64,000 nt of DNA from Thiothrix lacustris DSM 21227. GTDB taxonomy: Bacteria; Pseudomonadota; Gammaproteobacteria; Thiotrichales; Thiotrichaceae. Positions 20,407 to 28,893 of the stretch are shown here, in pieces. Positions within the stretch are counted from its first letter, which is position 1. Each line of letters begins with the position of its first letter. Location: the NCBI RefSeq assembly GCF_000621325.1, contig NZ_KK211257.1, forward strand, positions 86,793-150,792. The letters are read 5' to 3'. The notes beneath the pieces were generated by a model. The model searched no databases and had not been told where the DNA came from. It saw only the letters and a list, made by a program, of their open reading frames with translations. The position numbers were made by a program, and so were the translations under genes.

Positions 20407-21699
20407 ATGTGTAAACATCCTATTTTTACGCTGCACGCTCTGACGGTTGCCTGCTGTTTGTATGCAGGTGGAGCACACGCGAGTGCCATGTTGGGTGCGT
20501 ATGTTGATTATGATGGGTGGAATACCACTACCATTGATCAGCTCAACGCTGTGACCACAAAACCTTTGTCAGTCGTCAATCTATTTTCTGGTTTTGATCA
20601 GGACTGGACGAGTCTTAGTGTTCAGGCTACCAATATTGTGTCACGTCATGCCGCTCCGATGATTACCTGGATGCCCAGTCAGTCTGCCCGCCCGGATTCC
20701 AACCTGTTGGGTGAAATCAACAGCGGGCAATGGAATGCCTATATTGATAACTGGATTGCCGGGCTAAAAAACTGGCAGGCGACTTACCCAGCGGACAAGC
20801 GCCCTACGGTGCTATTACGGTTTGCACATGAGTTCAATGGTAACTGGTATGCGTGGGGGAATGACCCGGATGGCCTGAAAACGGCATGGCGTTACTTGTA
20901 TACCCGTTTTGCTCAGGCCGGTGTTACCGGAGTGGAATGGGTATGGTGTGCGAACAATGTGAATGTTGACAGCTACAATGACATTTCCCGCTACTATCCG
21001 GGGGATGATGTGGTCGACTGGACATCACTGGATGGCTATAACTGGGGCAGTAATTATAGCTTTACCCAATGGAAGGGGTTTGCAGAAACTTTCAGCGCTC
21101 CGTATGCCAAACTGGTAACAAACTACCCGACTAAGCCAATCCTGCTGGCGGAAGTTGCTTCGGCAGAACCTGCGGATGTGCCGAACCCACTCTACGGACA
21201 GAATGGTAACGATAGTGATGTGGGGCAAAGTAAAGAAGCTTGGGTACAGGACATGTACACGCGCATCATGGCTGAATACCCGGCGATTCGGGCGGTTTCA
21301 TGGTTCAACACCAACAAGGAACTGAGTTGGGCATTGAACGGGGCAGGCAATACCGGGCTTGTTGCGTATAACGTGGTGGCTGCAAATGGCTATTACAGCC
21401 CTGTGTTTACGCCGCTGATCACTGCCGCGCCCGCTCCGGCTACGCCGACGGATTCAACCACGACCACTAACACCAAAGGCGGAAAGTCAGGTGGTGGTGG
21501 CGGTAAGAAAACCTCCACCAGCACGATGACTACGCTTTCCGTTACTGAGAGTACGCGGGACACTGGTTTGCAACGCGCCTTAGCGGTCAGTCATATGCCA
21601 GTAGTTGTAGGTGAAAAGCTCTTGGAGCGTGAAGCGGAAGGTTTCCGTTCCTTATCGCAGTCGGCATTGCAGGCTTTGCGTAAGGAACGGGTGAGGTAG
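20407..21699 (+). CDS. Secreted glycoside hydrolase family 26 protein (mannanase/glucanase-like)
   Basis: A 430-residue protein with a signal peptide (cut near GAHASA) and a GH26-type (beta/alpha)8 domain over about residues 27-330. The general acid/base is probably E142 in RFAHEFNGNWYAW, and the nucleophile E249 in LLAEVAS. The substrate could be mannan, beta-glucan or a self-made polysaccharide; the sequence does not decide. A Gly-rich linker (GGKSGGGGGKK) leads into a basic 60-residue tail of unknown type. I chose ATG 20407 because GGAG lies nine bases upstream; ATG 20401 would leave only three. Co-transcribed with the S8 protease. Confidence 0.85.
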   Translation: MCKHPIFTLHALTVACCLYAGGAHASAMLGAYVDYDGWNTTTIDQLNAVTTKPLSVVNLFSGFDQDWTSLSVQATNIVSRHAAPMITWMPSQSARPDSNLLGEINSGQWNAYIDNWIAGLKNWQATYPADKRPTVLLRFAHEFNGNWYAWGNDPDGLKTAWRYLYTRFAQAGVTGVEWVWCANNVNVDSYNDISRYYPGDDVVDWTSLDGYNWGSNYSFTQWKGFAETFSAPYAKLVTNYPTKPILLAEVASAEPADVPNPLYGQNGNDSDVGQSKEAWVQDMYTRIMAEYPAIRAVSWFNTNKELSWALNGAGNTGLVAYNVVAANGYYSPVFTPLITAAPAPATPTDSTTTTNTKGGKSGGGGGKKTSTSTMTTLSVTESTRDTGLQRALAVSHMPVVVGEKLLEREAEGFRSLSQSALQALRKERVR

Positions 21700-21715
21700 T
21701 CCCTTAAGGTGTTCT

Positions 21716-22390
21716 CTAAAACTCTAACTTGTAACCTACCCCGTAGATGGATTTAATCACATCGCATTCCGGCTCGATGCTTTGCAGCTTGCGCCGCAGG
21801 TTTTTGACGTGGCTGTCGATAGCTCGGTCGGTCACGATGCGGTGGTCGTCGTATAAACGATCCATCAATTGCGCCCGTGAATACACGCGGGCAGGGTGAT
21901 TAAATAAATATTCCAGCAGGCGAAATTCTACCGGCGTCAAATCCAGTTTTTGTCCATTGAAGCTGGCTTCCATGCATTCGGCATTGATCTGAATACCGCT
22001 GTCGCTAGCCTGTTCGTGCAAGGGACGGGTCATGCGCCGCAGAAGGTTTTTTACCCGCACCGTCAATTCCCGTGGGCTGTAGGGTTTGCAAACGTAATCG
22101 TCTGCCCCCAGTTCCAGCCCGATCAGGCGGTCGATTTCGTCGATTCTGGCGGTCGCCATGATAACCGGTATGTTGGAAAAGGTACGTAACTCGCGGAAAA
22201 TGTCGAGGCCGTCGCGCCCCGGTAGCATTAGGTCAAGTATCATCAAATTCGGTTGGTGTTCACGTACCCACGGGATGACTTGTGTGCCGTTATCCAGCCA
22301 GTGTGTTTGTAGCCCTAGTTGATTCAGGTATTCGCCCACAACCTGCGCCAATTTTGGCTCGTCTTCTACGATTAGAATGCGCTCATCCAT
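21716..22390 (-). CDS. OmpR/BaeR-type response regulator
   Basis: A 224-residue two-domain regulator. The receiver domain has the acidic pair in ILIVEDEPK, phosphoacceptor D53 (ILDLMLPG) and the conserved Lys in CKPYSPRELTVRVKN. The C-terminal winged helix (DLTPVEFRLLEYLFNHPARV ... RAIDSHVKNLRRKL) is of OmpR/PhoB type and closest in character to BaeR. The start is set at MDERILIVEDE (22390), the natural start of the receiver fold. It lies head-to-head with the sensor kinase gene, 48 bp apart. Confidence 0.92.
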   Translation of the reverse strand: MDERILIVEDEPKLAQVVGEYLNQLGLQTHWLDNGTQVIPWVREHQPNLMILDLMLPGRDGLDIFRELRTFSNIPVIMATARIDEIDRLIGLELGADDYVCKPYSPRELTVRVKNLLRRMTRPLHEQASDSGIQINAECMEASFNGQKLDLTPVEFRLLEYLFNHPARVYSRAQLMDRLYDDHRIVTDRAIDSHVKNLRRKLQSIEPECDVIKSIYGVGYKLEF

Positions 22391-22438
22391 ATTTTCTACC
22401 CATTTTATGTGTATCCTGCCCGCAGAGGTATTAATTCC

Positions 22439-23956
22439 ATGCGATTGAATATTTTTCCTAGACTGTTTCTGGCGATGTTGCTTGCGACCATTATGGTGGT
22501 GCTGGTCATGGTGGTGTTCATGAATTGGAGCTTTCGCACAGGCTTCACAGCTTACCACCATGCAGAGGAATTGGACAAAGTACAAGAACTCGCCGAAGTG
22601 CTAGGGACTGAATTTGCGAACCATAACAGTTGGGATTTCCTGCGTGATGATCCGCAACAATGGGAAAAATTGCTGGGAGATTTGGGGGAGTCCGCGCCGC
22701 TACCACCACAACATCCGGCCGGATTAACAGGGCAGCCACCACCTTTTCCGCCACCGGGTGCTTTGCCTCCAGATCGAGCACATCTGCCACCGCCAGATCG
22801 AGCAAAGTTACCACCGCCAGATCAGGATAAGCCACCGCCGCTGGCGGTGCGTCTAAGCTTGCGTGATATTGATCAGCAACAGGTGGTGGGTGATTTTCGT
22901 CATGTGGGAGTTAGCCCCGGTGATCGCAGTGGTCGGCGTGACGTGACGAAGGTGGAAATTCGTACATCTGGCAAGCTGGTTGGTTGGTTAATGGTCTGGC
23001 AGGGCGGTGTGGTAACGAACGGTTTGGCGCGATCTTTTCTGGATCAGCAAGTGCGTAACTTGTATCTGATTGCGCTGTTTGCGACGGGGCTTTCTTTCCT
23101 GTTGGCTATTCTCTTGGTCAGGCATTTGTTGCGTCCAGTACATTCTTTGACACAGGGGGCACAAACCTTGACGGCTGGAAAATTCGAGACGCGTATTGAG
23201 GTGACGACGCAAGATGAATTAGGGCGTTTGGCACAGGCCTTCAATACCTTGGCTGAAGCCTTGCAGCACAATGAAATCATGCGCCAGCAATGGATCGCGG
23301 ATATTTCGCACGAATTACGTACCCCGATTGCCGTTTTGCGCAGTGAAATCGAGGCGTTGCTGGATGGCATTCGTCAACCGACACTGGAGCGTATCCAGTC
23401 CCTACACATGGATGTGCTGGGGATGGGTAAATTGGTGGAGGATTTGTACCAACTGGCGTTGTCGGATAGCGCTGAACTGAGCCTCGTGGCTGAACCTGTG
23501 GATTTGACCGCAGTACTGACGGATACAGCCTTGAGTGCACAGGCGCGATTGCAGGAAAAGCATATCAGCCTGACAACACGCTTCGACCCGCAACAACCGT
23601 TATGGATACGTGGTGATGCCGAGCGACTTCGCCAATTGTTCAGCAATCTGTTGGGCAATAGTTACCGCTACACCGATGAAGGCGGACAGGTGGAAATACT
23701 GGCACAGCAGCAAGGCAACAAGGTGATGGTCAGTATTCAGGATAGTGCGCCGGGTGTGCCAGATGCGGCGCTACCACGCTTGTTTGAGCGCCTGTTTCGG
23801 GTGGATAAGTCGCGTAGCCGTGCCTTGGGTGGTTCCGGCTTGGGTTTATCGATCTGCAAGAATGGTGTGGAAGCACATGGCGGCACGATCCAAGCAGCGC
23901 ATTCGCCCTTGGGTGGGTTGTTGATTGAGGTGGTGTTTCCGGCAGAATCTGCTTGA
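22439..23956 (+). CDS. BaeS-like sensor histidine kinase with Pro-rich periplasmic insert
   Basis: A 505-residue inner-membrane kinase. Two membrane helices (about 8-30 and 208-228) flank a periplasmic sensor region. HAMP follows (about 228-282), then the dimerisation/phosphoacceptor domain with H291 (DISHELRTPIAVLRSE), and an ATP-binding domain with N box (LLGNSYRYTDEGG) and G box (GGSGLGLSICKNG). The sensor region contains an unusual Pro-rich repeat (about 88-134, units like LPPPDRAK). It is the probable partner of the divergent BaeR-like regulator and may sense envelope stress, by analogy with BaeS. ATG 22439 follows a GAGG site. Confidence 0.9.
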   Translation: MRLNIFPRLFLAMLLATIMVVLVMVVFMNWSFRTGFTAYHHAEELDKVQELAEVLGTEFANHNSWDFLRDDPQQWEKLLGDLGESAPLPPQHPAGLTGQPPPFPPPGALPPDRAHLPPPDRAKLPPPDQDKPPPLAVRLSLRDIDQQQVVGDFRHVGVSPGDRSGRRDVTKVEIRTSGKLVGWLMVWQGGVVTNGLARSFLDQQVRNLYLIALFATGLSFLLAILLVRHLLRPVHSLTQGAQTLTAGKFETRIEVTTQDELGRLAQAFNTLAEALQHNEIMRQQWIADISHELRTPIAVLRSEIEALLDGIRQPTLERIQSLHMDVLGMGKLVEDLYQLALSDSAELSLVAEPVDLTAVLTDTALSAQARLQEKHISLTTRFDPQQPLWIRGDAERLRQLFSNLLGNSYRYTDEGGQVEILAQQQGNKVMVSIQDSAPGVPDAALPRLFERLFRVDKSRSRALGGSGLGLSICKNGVEAHGGTIQAAHSPLGGLLIEVVFPAESA

Positions 23957-23967
23957 GTTTGGTTAGA

Positions 23968-23990
23968 CAGGCTACCCAAAGGATAGCCTG
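23968..23990. terminator. Possible bidirectional terminator between convergent sensor kinase and carbonic anhydrase genes
   Basis: An inverted repeat CAGGCTA ... TAGCCTG with nearly complementary inner bases lies 12 bases after the kinase stop. No T-run follows on either strand, so terminator function is only likely from its position. Confidence 0.4.
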
Positions 23991-24005
23991 CCCGCACCGG
24001 AGGCG

Positions 24006-24755
24006 TTACTTCAACACAGGGCGTGCATTTACCGCCTGCACCGGACGGTTGTTCGGATGCCCCATGATCTGGGTGAACTTCTCGATCTGTGCTTTGGAGG
24101 CAATGACGGGCTGTTTCATGACCAACCAGACAACCCCTTCGGTACACGGTGGTGTGGTCAACGAGCCGTTGAAACGGTAGTAATCATGATTGGCTGGCAA
24201 CAGTTTGGAAACGTCAGTCTTGGCTGTCAGGGCAGCGGTTTCTTCCGCTTTGGCTGGCATTTGTGGCCAGAACTGTTCTAGACCGGCATTGTTCTTTGCG
24301 CCTTCTGCAAACATGAGGGCGACCACGGCGAGATTGCCGTCTTTGTCAGCATGTACTAGATGTGCTTCCATTGGGTAAGACTGGCCGTCAATCTGGTTTT
24401 CGCTGGGGGCGTGGAAGTGGAATTGCTTTAGCTCGAAAGCGTACCCATCCAGCGTCAGGGTACTGCCTAGCTCATATTTGACCTGAATGGTGTGACCGTT
24501 GTTGAGCACTTCGTTGCCACCCGCTTGGTAAGCCAGGGTCAACGGCGACAGTTCGGCTTCGATTTCAACTTTGCTGTCGAGATTGATAGGGGATTGGTTT
24601 TTGCCTGTGGAGCAGGTTTTGTAGGTATCAGCCAGTTCACCCCAGTATTCGGGGCCTTCAGCGCCGTCATACGTCCAATGGGTAGTATGGGCTTCCTCGG
24701 CGTGAGCGAACCCTGCGGATAGTAATAATATGCCCGTGGCTAACCATGGTTTCAT
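24006..24755 (-). CDS. Periplasmic alpha-carbonic anhydrase
   Basis: A 249-residue protein with a Sec signal peptide (cut near AHAEEAH). It interconverts CO2 and bicarbonate in the periplasm. Zinc-binding His residues are visible in QFHFHAPSEN and in EAHLVHADKDG; other family motifs are NQSPINL and SLTTPPCTEGVVW. The Ser-Pro-Ile-Asn and Thr-Thr-Pro-Pro signatures make the alpha class certain. It would help supply inorganic carbon, consistent with an autotrophic sulfur oxidiser. GGAGAG precedes the start. Confidence 0.96.
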   Translation of the reverse strand: MKPWLATGILLLSAGFAHAEEAHTTHWTYDGAEGPEYWGELADTYKTCSTGKNQSPINLDSKVEIEAELSPLTLAYQAGGNEVLNNGHTIQVKYELGSTLTLDGYAFELKQFHFHAPSENQIDGQSYPMEAHLVHADKDGNLAVVALMFAEGAKNNAGLEQFWPQMPAKAEETAALTAKTDVSKLLPANHDYYRFNGSLTTPPCTEGVVWLVMKQPVIASKAQIEKFTQIMGHPNNRPVQAVNARPVLK

Positions 24756-24863
24756 GTGGTCTCTCCTCTTTTTAGATAAAACTTTGCGCGATTCAATAAT
24801 CGGGCGCGATTATAGGAAAGTCACTTGGAAAACACAGTAGAAGATTGATAATCAAATGTTAAA

Positions 24864-25397
24864 TTATTTTATCATAATTTTTTGAAACATGGCTTCACTG
24901 AGTATTTCGGTCGCGTCTGTGACCCGCTCAGGAAAGAGCACACCATCCAACTGGTCACATTCGTGTTGGATAATACGCGCCACAAATCCGACATATTCGG
25001 TTTCGATGATTTCACCTTTGCGTGTTAGATAACGCACTCGCAAATGGTTGGAGCGGCTGACTGGAGCGCGTGCGTCCGGCACACTTAAGCAGCCTTCCCA
25101 GCCCGTACAGGTGTCTGGCGATTGCCAGCAAATTTCAGGGTTGATCATGGCTAGTGGCTCCATCAGCGGTGCATCCGGGTAGCGTGGATTAGGGCGTGAG
25201 GCAATAATAATGATGCGTAGTGAGATGAATACTTGGGGTGCAGCAATGCCAACCCCATTGGCCGCCAGCAGAGTGGCTTGCATGTCATCGATCAGGTTTT
25301 GAATGGTGGCATCGTGTAGATTGGTTACGTTCGCCGCCCGTTGCGCTAGGATGGGTTCGCCTTGCTGAGCGATGCGTAGGATGTTGGGTTCGGGCAT
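24864..25397 (-). CDS. Peptide deformylase paralogue with altered zinc motif (HECDQ)
   Basis: A 177-residue peptide deformylase-family protein, which removes the formyl group from nascent N-terminal Met. Motif 1 is GVGIAAPQ (48-55), motif 2 EGCLSVP with metal ligand C103. Motif 3 reads HECDQLDG (145-152), where the canonical form is HExxH: the first zinc His (H145) and catalytic Glu (E146) are present but the second zinc ligand is Gln149 (codon CAG). It is not next to fmt, unlike the usual housekeeping def. It may be a second paralogue with weak, altered or no activity. Confidence 0.85.
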   Translation of the reverse strand: MPEPNILRIAQQGEPILAQRAANVTNLHDATIQNLIDDMQATLLAANGVGIAAPQVFISLRIIIIASRPNPRYPDAPLMEPLAMINPEICWQSPDTCTGWEGCLSVPDARAPVSRSNHLRVRYLTRKGEIIETEYVGFVARIIQHECDQLDGVLFPERVTDATEILSEAMFQKIMIK

Positions 25398-25473
25398 GAT
25401 TACTTACTCGATATGACTAATAGTTGAACAGTTTCTGAATGTCATTATACTTTAGTGGGATGATGTTATACTG

Positions 25474-26772
25474 ATGACATCCACCTTTGTTGAGAGTCGT
25501 TTAATGCTGCCTAATAATGAAAATACTAACTCAGGCTTATTTCTTCCTTCGCCAATCAGACAACCTAAAATTCGCTGGGAGCATGTGCTGCCCTTATTGA
25601 GTCGTTTGCTGGTGTGGGGTCTCATTTTTGGTCTGCTAACCTTGCTTAGCTCATTTTTTACCCTGATTTTTTTGACATTTGTGTTTGCCTACCTGCAATC
25701 GGGCATTGTGGATATGCTAACTCGGCGGATGCGTTGGCTGCGCGTACCGGTGGTGATGTTGGTTGGAACCTTGTTTTTGGGGGCAATCATTACGGTCAGT
25801 TTGTTCCTTGCACCTCAGGTGTACCAACAGGCGACAGGGTTTGCGAAGGGCTTCTTTGTCTATATGGAGCGTATTGATACGGAAGTGCTGGCACTAGCGG
25901 AACGTTACCCCGTGTTGCAAGAGGCTATTCCTGAATTACGGCGCCCGCCTGTCGCAGCAACACCGGCTCCGGCTATTCCTGCATGGGCAGCACCTGCCAC
26001 GCTGCCGGTGCCGAATGGTGCCGTGGTGGCCAATCCAGCCACAGGCGTTGTTGAGGCTGCACCTCGCGCTTTCCGGGATTCTCCCACCAGTTTATTACTG
26101 GGCTTTGTGACAGGCGAAAATAAGCCAGTGGATGGGCGGGAAGCGGTGAAAGTGGGGCTGGATAAGCTGACCCATTTCAGCAGCCAAGCCTTGGGGATTT
26201 TGACTACTTTCTTGCTGGCGCTGTTGTTTGCTTTCCTGATTGTGCTGGACTTGCCGCATTTGACCGCAAGTGTGCGCGATTTGGAAAATACCCGTTTACG
26301 CTTTATCTACGTGGAAGTGGCGGATAATATCTACCAGTTCGGTAAAGTATTGGGTCATGCCATGCAGGCGCAGTTTTACATTGCGTGTGTGAATACGGTG
26401 TTGACCGCGATTGGGGTGTCATTTTTAGGGATGGGCGAGCACATGGCCTTCCTTGCCGTGCTGGTCTTCTTGTTTAGTTTTGTGCCGGTGGCGGGCGTCT
26501 TCATCAGTTCAGTGCCGATTTGCCTGATCGCGCTGAATACCGGCGGCGCGAATCTGATGCTGTTGAGCATTGGCATGATCATCGTTATTCATTTAGTGGA
26601 AGGCTACCTCTTGAACCCGCTGATTTATGGCGCACGTCTGCGGGTTAACCCGGTGATCGTGCTGATTATCCTCACGGTTGGTGGTAAGTTGTTCCATATC
26701 TGGGGCTTGATCTTGGGGTTGCCGGTGTGCATTTACCTGTTTGGTCATGCGATTCGTTACCGTAAGATGTGA
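25474..26772 (+). CDS. AI-2E/PerM-family membrane transporter
   Basis: A 432-residue membrane protein of the AI-2E transporter (UPF0118, PerM/TqsA) family. N-terminal helices (about 40-125) are followed by a soluble region with a long Ala/Pro-rich insert (about 155-190), then the characteristic C-terminal helices with FSFVPVAGVFISSVPI, HLVEGYLLNPLIYGARLRVNPV and GLILGLPVCIYLFGHAIRY. The transported compound is unknown; some relatives export autoinducer-2 and others act as Na+/H+ antiporters. ATG 25504, preceded by GAGAG, is an alternative start. Confidence 0.88.
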   Translation: MTSTFVESRLMLPNNENTNSGLFLPSPIRQPKIRWEHVLPLLSRLLVWGLIFGLLTLLSSFFTLIFLTFVFAYLQSGIVDMLTRRMRWLRVPVVMLVGTLFLGAIITVSLFLAPQVYQQATGFAKGFFVYMERIDTEVLALAERYPVLQEAIPELRRPPVAATPAPAIPAWAAPATLPVPNGAVVANPATGVVEAAPRAFRDSPTSLLLGFVTGENKPVDGREAVKVGLDKLTHFSSQALGILTTFLLALLFAFLIVLDLPHLTASVRDLENTRLRFIYVEVADNIYQFGKVLGHAMQAQFYIACVNTVLTAIGVSFLGMGEHMAFLAVLVFLFSFVPVAGVFISSVPICLIALNTGGANLMLLSIGMIIVIHLVEGYLLNPLIYGARLRVNPVIVLIILTVGGKLFHIWGLILGLPVCIYLFGHAIRYRKM

Positions 26773-26784
26773 TTTTCATTTGTA

Positions 26785-26798
26785 TTGACCAATATCAA
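26785..26798 (+). promoter_or_regulatory. FNR/ANR-like box upstream of the hydrogenase operon
   Basis: TTGAC-CAAT-ATCAA matches the FNR consensus TTGAT-N4-ATCAA at nine of ten positions. Its centre lies 31 bases before the centre of CACAAT (26820-26825), the spacing of a class II FNR-activated promoter. This would start transcription near 26832, about 31 bases before the protease ATG. FNR control of Isp-type hydrogenases is known in purple sulfur bacteria; here it is inferred. Confidence 0.65.
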
Positions 26799-26862
26799 GC
26801 ACTTATTGCCGAAACACGCCACAATGTCTGTCATGGCAATTAAACTTAATAAGTGAATCATT

Positions 26863-27378
26863 ATGTTGGTGTTAGGTATTGGCAATATCCTGTTACAGGA
26901 TGAAGGGATCGGCATCCATCTTCTCAACTTCATGGAAAGGTGTTTTCCTACGTTCCCGGATGTGACCTATCTGGATGGCGGGACACTGAGCTTTACCCTC
27001 GCCAGCGATATCGAAGAACACGATCACTTGCTGGTGCTGGATGCGGTGGAATTGAATGCAGCCCCCGGTACCTTGTGCTGTTACGAAAATGAGGCGATGG
27101 ATCATTTTCTCGGTACAGCCAAGCGCAGCGCCCATGAAGTGGGTTTGCTGGATTTGATGGATATTGCCCGCCTGACCGATCACTTACCCAAACACCGCGC
27201 CTTGATCGGTATCCAGTACCAGACCTTTGGGTGGGGCGAGCAGCCAACACAGCGGGTAAAGCACAATATTCCGCTGGCAGGCCGTCTGGCTGCCAATGTC
27301 TTACAAAAGTGGGAGTTCGAGGCGCATCCGCCGTGCCGACCTCTCCGTCAAGCACCCAAGTTGGAGATCGCGCTATGA
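26863..27378 (+). CDS. [NiFe]-hydrogenase maturation endopeptidase (HyaD/HupD type)
   Basis: A 171-residue protease that removes the C-terminal extension of the hydrogenase large subunit after nickel insertion. The N-terminus MLVLGIGNILLQDEGIG is the family signature. Nickel-sensing ligands equivalent to E16, D62 and H93 of HybD are E14, D60 (LLVLDAVEL) and H91 (SAHEVGL). It is the first gene of the hydrogenase operon, behind an FNR-like box, and overlaps the next gene by ATGA. Its likely target is the 573-residue large subunit encoded downstream. Confidence 0.93.
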   Translation: MLVLGIGNILLQDEGIGIHLLNFMERCFPTFPDVTYLDGGTLSFTLASDIEEHDHLLVLDAVELNAAPGTLCCYENEAMDHFLGTAKRSAHEVGLLDLMDIARLTDHLPKHRALIGIQYQTFGWGEQPTQRVKHNIPLAGRLAANVLQKWEFEAHPPCRPLRQAPKLEIAL

Positions 27379-27800
27379 GTCTACATGCTATTCCTGTTCA
27401 CGCCGAAGCCGCCGTCACGGGCAACCTGCGCCCCGTGCAGCACGAAATCCGTCAAGCACTGAGTGAGCTGATTGCGCATGGCACGCACGGCATGATCGAC
27501 TTGCACAGCTTGCCGTTTTCACCACAGGAATATGCGGCACTGGATGATTTTCTGGGTGAAGGCGAAATCGACCTGACCCTCAATGTGCTGGGCAAAACCC
27601 GCCTGCGTGAAAGCAGCTATGCTGGCATCTGGCGTGTTGAACACTTTGACGACAACGACAAACGTATCGGTTATTTCATCGAAATTGGTCATGTGCCGGA
27701 AATCCTGCGTTCCCAATGCGACGACATTAAGGAAGGCTTGGCGACCATGACCACGATTCTCGCGATGGAGGAAAATGATAATGAGGACGACGCAACATGA
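27375..27800 (+). CDS. HupH/HyaF-family hydrogenase expression/formation protein (short form)
   Basis: A 141-residue protein resembling the C-terminal HupH domain of HyaF/HupH proteins, which assist small-subunit Fe-S cluster maturation. Recognisable segments are GMIDLHSLPFSPQEYAAL, GKTRLRESSYAGIWRVEHFD and a final IGHVPEILRSQ stretch. Full HupH/HyaF proteins are about 280 residues, so this is a single-domain version. ATG 27375 overlaps the protease stop (ATGA), and the 3' end overlaps the small-subunit gene by 20 bp. This indicates tight translational coupling. Confidence 0.8.
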   Translation: MSLHAIPVHAEAAVTGNLRPVQHEIRQALSELIAHGTHGMIDLHSLPFSPQEYAALDDFLGEGEIDLTLNVLGKTRLRESSYAGIWRVEHFDDNDKRIGYFIEIGHVPEILRSQCDDIKEGLATMTTILAMEENDNEDDAT

Positions 27801-28893
27801 ACCCCACGAGGAAACCTTAGGCGAACGCCTACGCTCGCAAGGTATTTCGCGACGTGGTTTCCTGAAATTCTGCGGCCTGCTGGCTTCCAGCATGGCGCTT
27901 GCCCCGGCGATGGTGCCGAAAATCGCGGCAGCGCTGGAACAGGCCAAACGCCCTTCGGTGATCTGGCTTTCCTTTCAGGAATGCACTGGCTGTACCGAAT
28001 CTCTGACCCGTTCCCACAGCCCTAGTATCGAAGGCTTGATCTTCGATGCCATCTCGCTGGATTACCACCATACCCTGCAAGCCGCCTCTGGTTATGGTGC
28101 GGAAGAAGCCCGTGCCGAGGCGATGAAAGAACACTACGGCAAGTACGTGCTGGTCGTGGATGGTTCTATTCCAATCGGCAACCCCGGCTTTTCCACTATC
28201 GCCGGTATCAGCAATCTGGATATGTTGAAAGAAGCTGCCGCAGGCGCCGCAGCCATTATCGCGGTGGGGACGTGCGCTGCCTTCGGTGGTTTGCCGAAAG
28301 CTGATCCGAACCCGACGGGCGCGGTTTCTGTTGCCGACATCATCAAGGACAAGCCGATCATTAACGTGTCCGGTTGCCCGCCGATTCCGGTGGTGATTAC
28401 CGGCACGATTGCCCACATTCTGACGTTTGGTATACCTGAGCTGGACAGTCTGGGGCGTCCGAAAGCGTTTTACGGGCAAAATATCCACGACCGTTGCTAC
28501 CGCCGTCCGTTTTACGAACGCGGTCTGTTTGCGGAAACTTTCGATGACGAAGGCGCAAAAGCAGGCTGGTGTTTGTACAAGCTCGGCTGCAAAGGGCCCG
28601 TCACGTACAACGCTTGCGCCACCCTCAAATGGAACGAAGGCACCAGCTTCCCGATTGAAGCCGGGCATGGTTGCATTGGCTGTTCCGAACCCAACTTTTG
28701 GGATTTCGGCGGCTTCTATAAGGCGCTATCCATTCCCACCGGTATGACGGGGCAAACGGCTGTTTATGCCGCTGCCGCCGGGATTGCCGTCGGGGTCGCC
28801 GCTGGTGCGATGAACAAGAAAGCCAAGATGGATGCTGATAGTTTGCACAAAACCGTCACCGTCGATGAATTGAATCAGGAGTCACCGTCATGA
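27781..28893 (+). CDS. hynS: [NiFe]-hydrogenase small subunit, Isp-type (group 1e)
   Basis: This 370-residue subunit carries the electron-transfer Fe-S clusters of a periplasmic-facing uptake hydrogenase. It has a Tat signal with SRRGFLKF (residues 23-30). The proximal cluster region is QECTGCTESL, followed by VGTCAAFGG, NVSGCPP and the distal/medial ligands in HDRCYRRPFYERG, CKGPVTYNACA and GHGCIGCSEPNFWD. An Ala-rich C-terminal segment may anchor to the membrane. ATG 27781 is preferred over 27775 because GGAGG lies nine bases upstream. The isp1 start overlaps its stop (ATGA). Confidence 0.93.
   Translation: MRTTQHEPHEETLGERLRSQGISRRGFLKFCGLLASSMALAPAMVPKIAAALEQAKRPSVIWLSFQECTGCTESLTRSHSPSIEGLIFDAISLDYHHTLQAASGYGAEEARAEAMKEHYGKYVLVVDGSIPIGNPGFSTIAGISNLDMLKEAAAGAAAIIAVGTCAAFGGLPKADPNPTGAVSVADIIKDKPIINVSGCPPIPVVITGTIAHILTFGIPELDSLGRPKAFYGQNIHDRCYRRPFYERGLFAETFDDEGAKAGWCLYKLGCKGPVTYNACATLKWNEGTSFPIEAGHGCIGCSEPNFWDFGGFYKALSIPTGMTGQTAVYAAAAGIAVGVAAGAMNKKAKMDADSLHKTVTVDELNQESPS

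Noticed and set aside
24845-24855. TTGATAATCAA between the carbonic anhydrase and deformylase genes as an FNR box
   Set aside because: The half-sites are separated by one base instead of four, so it does not fit FNR/ANR; a similar string occurs inside birA.
27829-28668. 279-codon antisense frame opposite the hydrogenase small subunit
   Set aside because: The sense strand is unmistakable hydrogenase; the antisense product is Arg/His-rich and without motifs.
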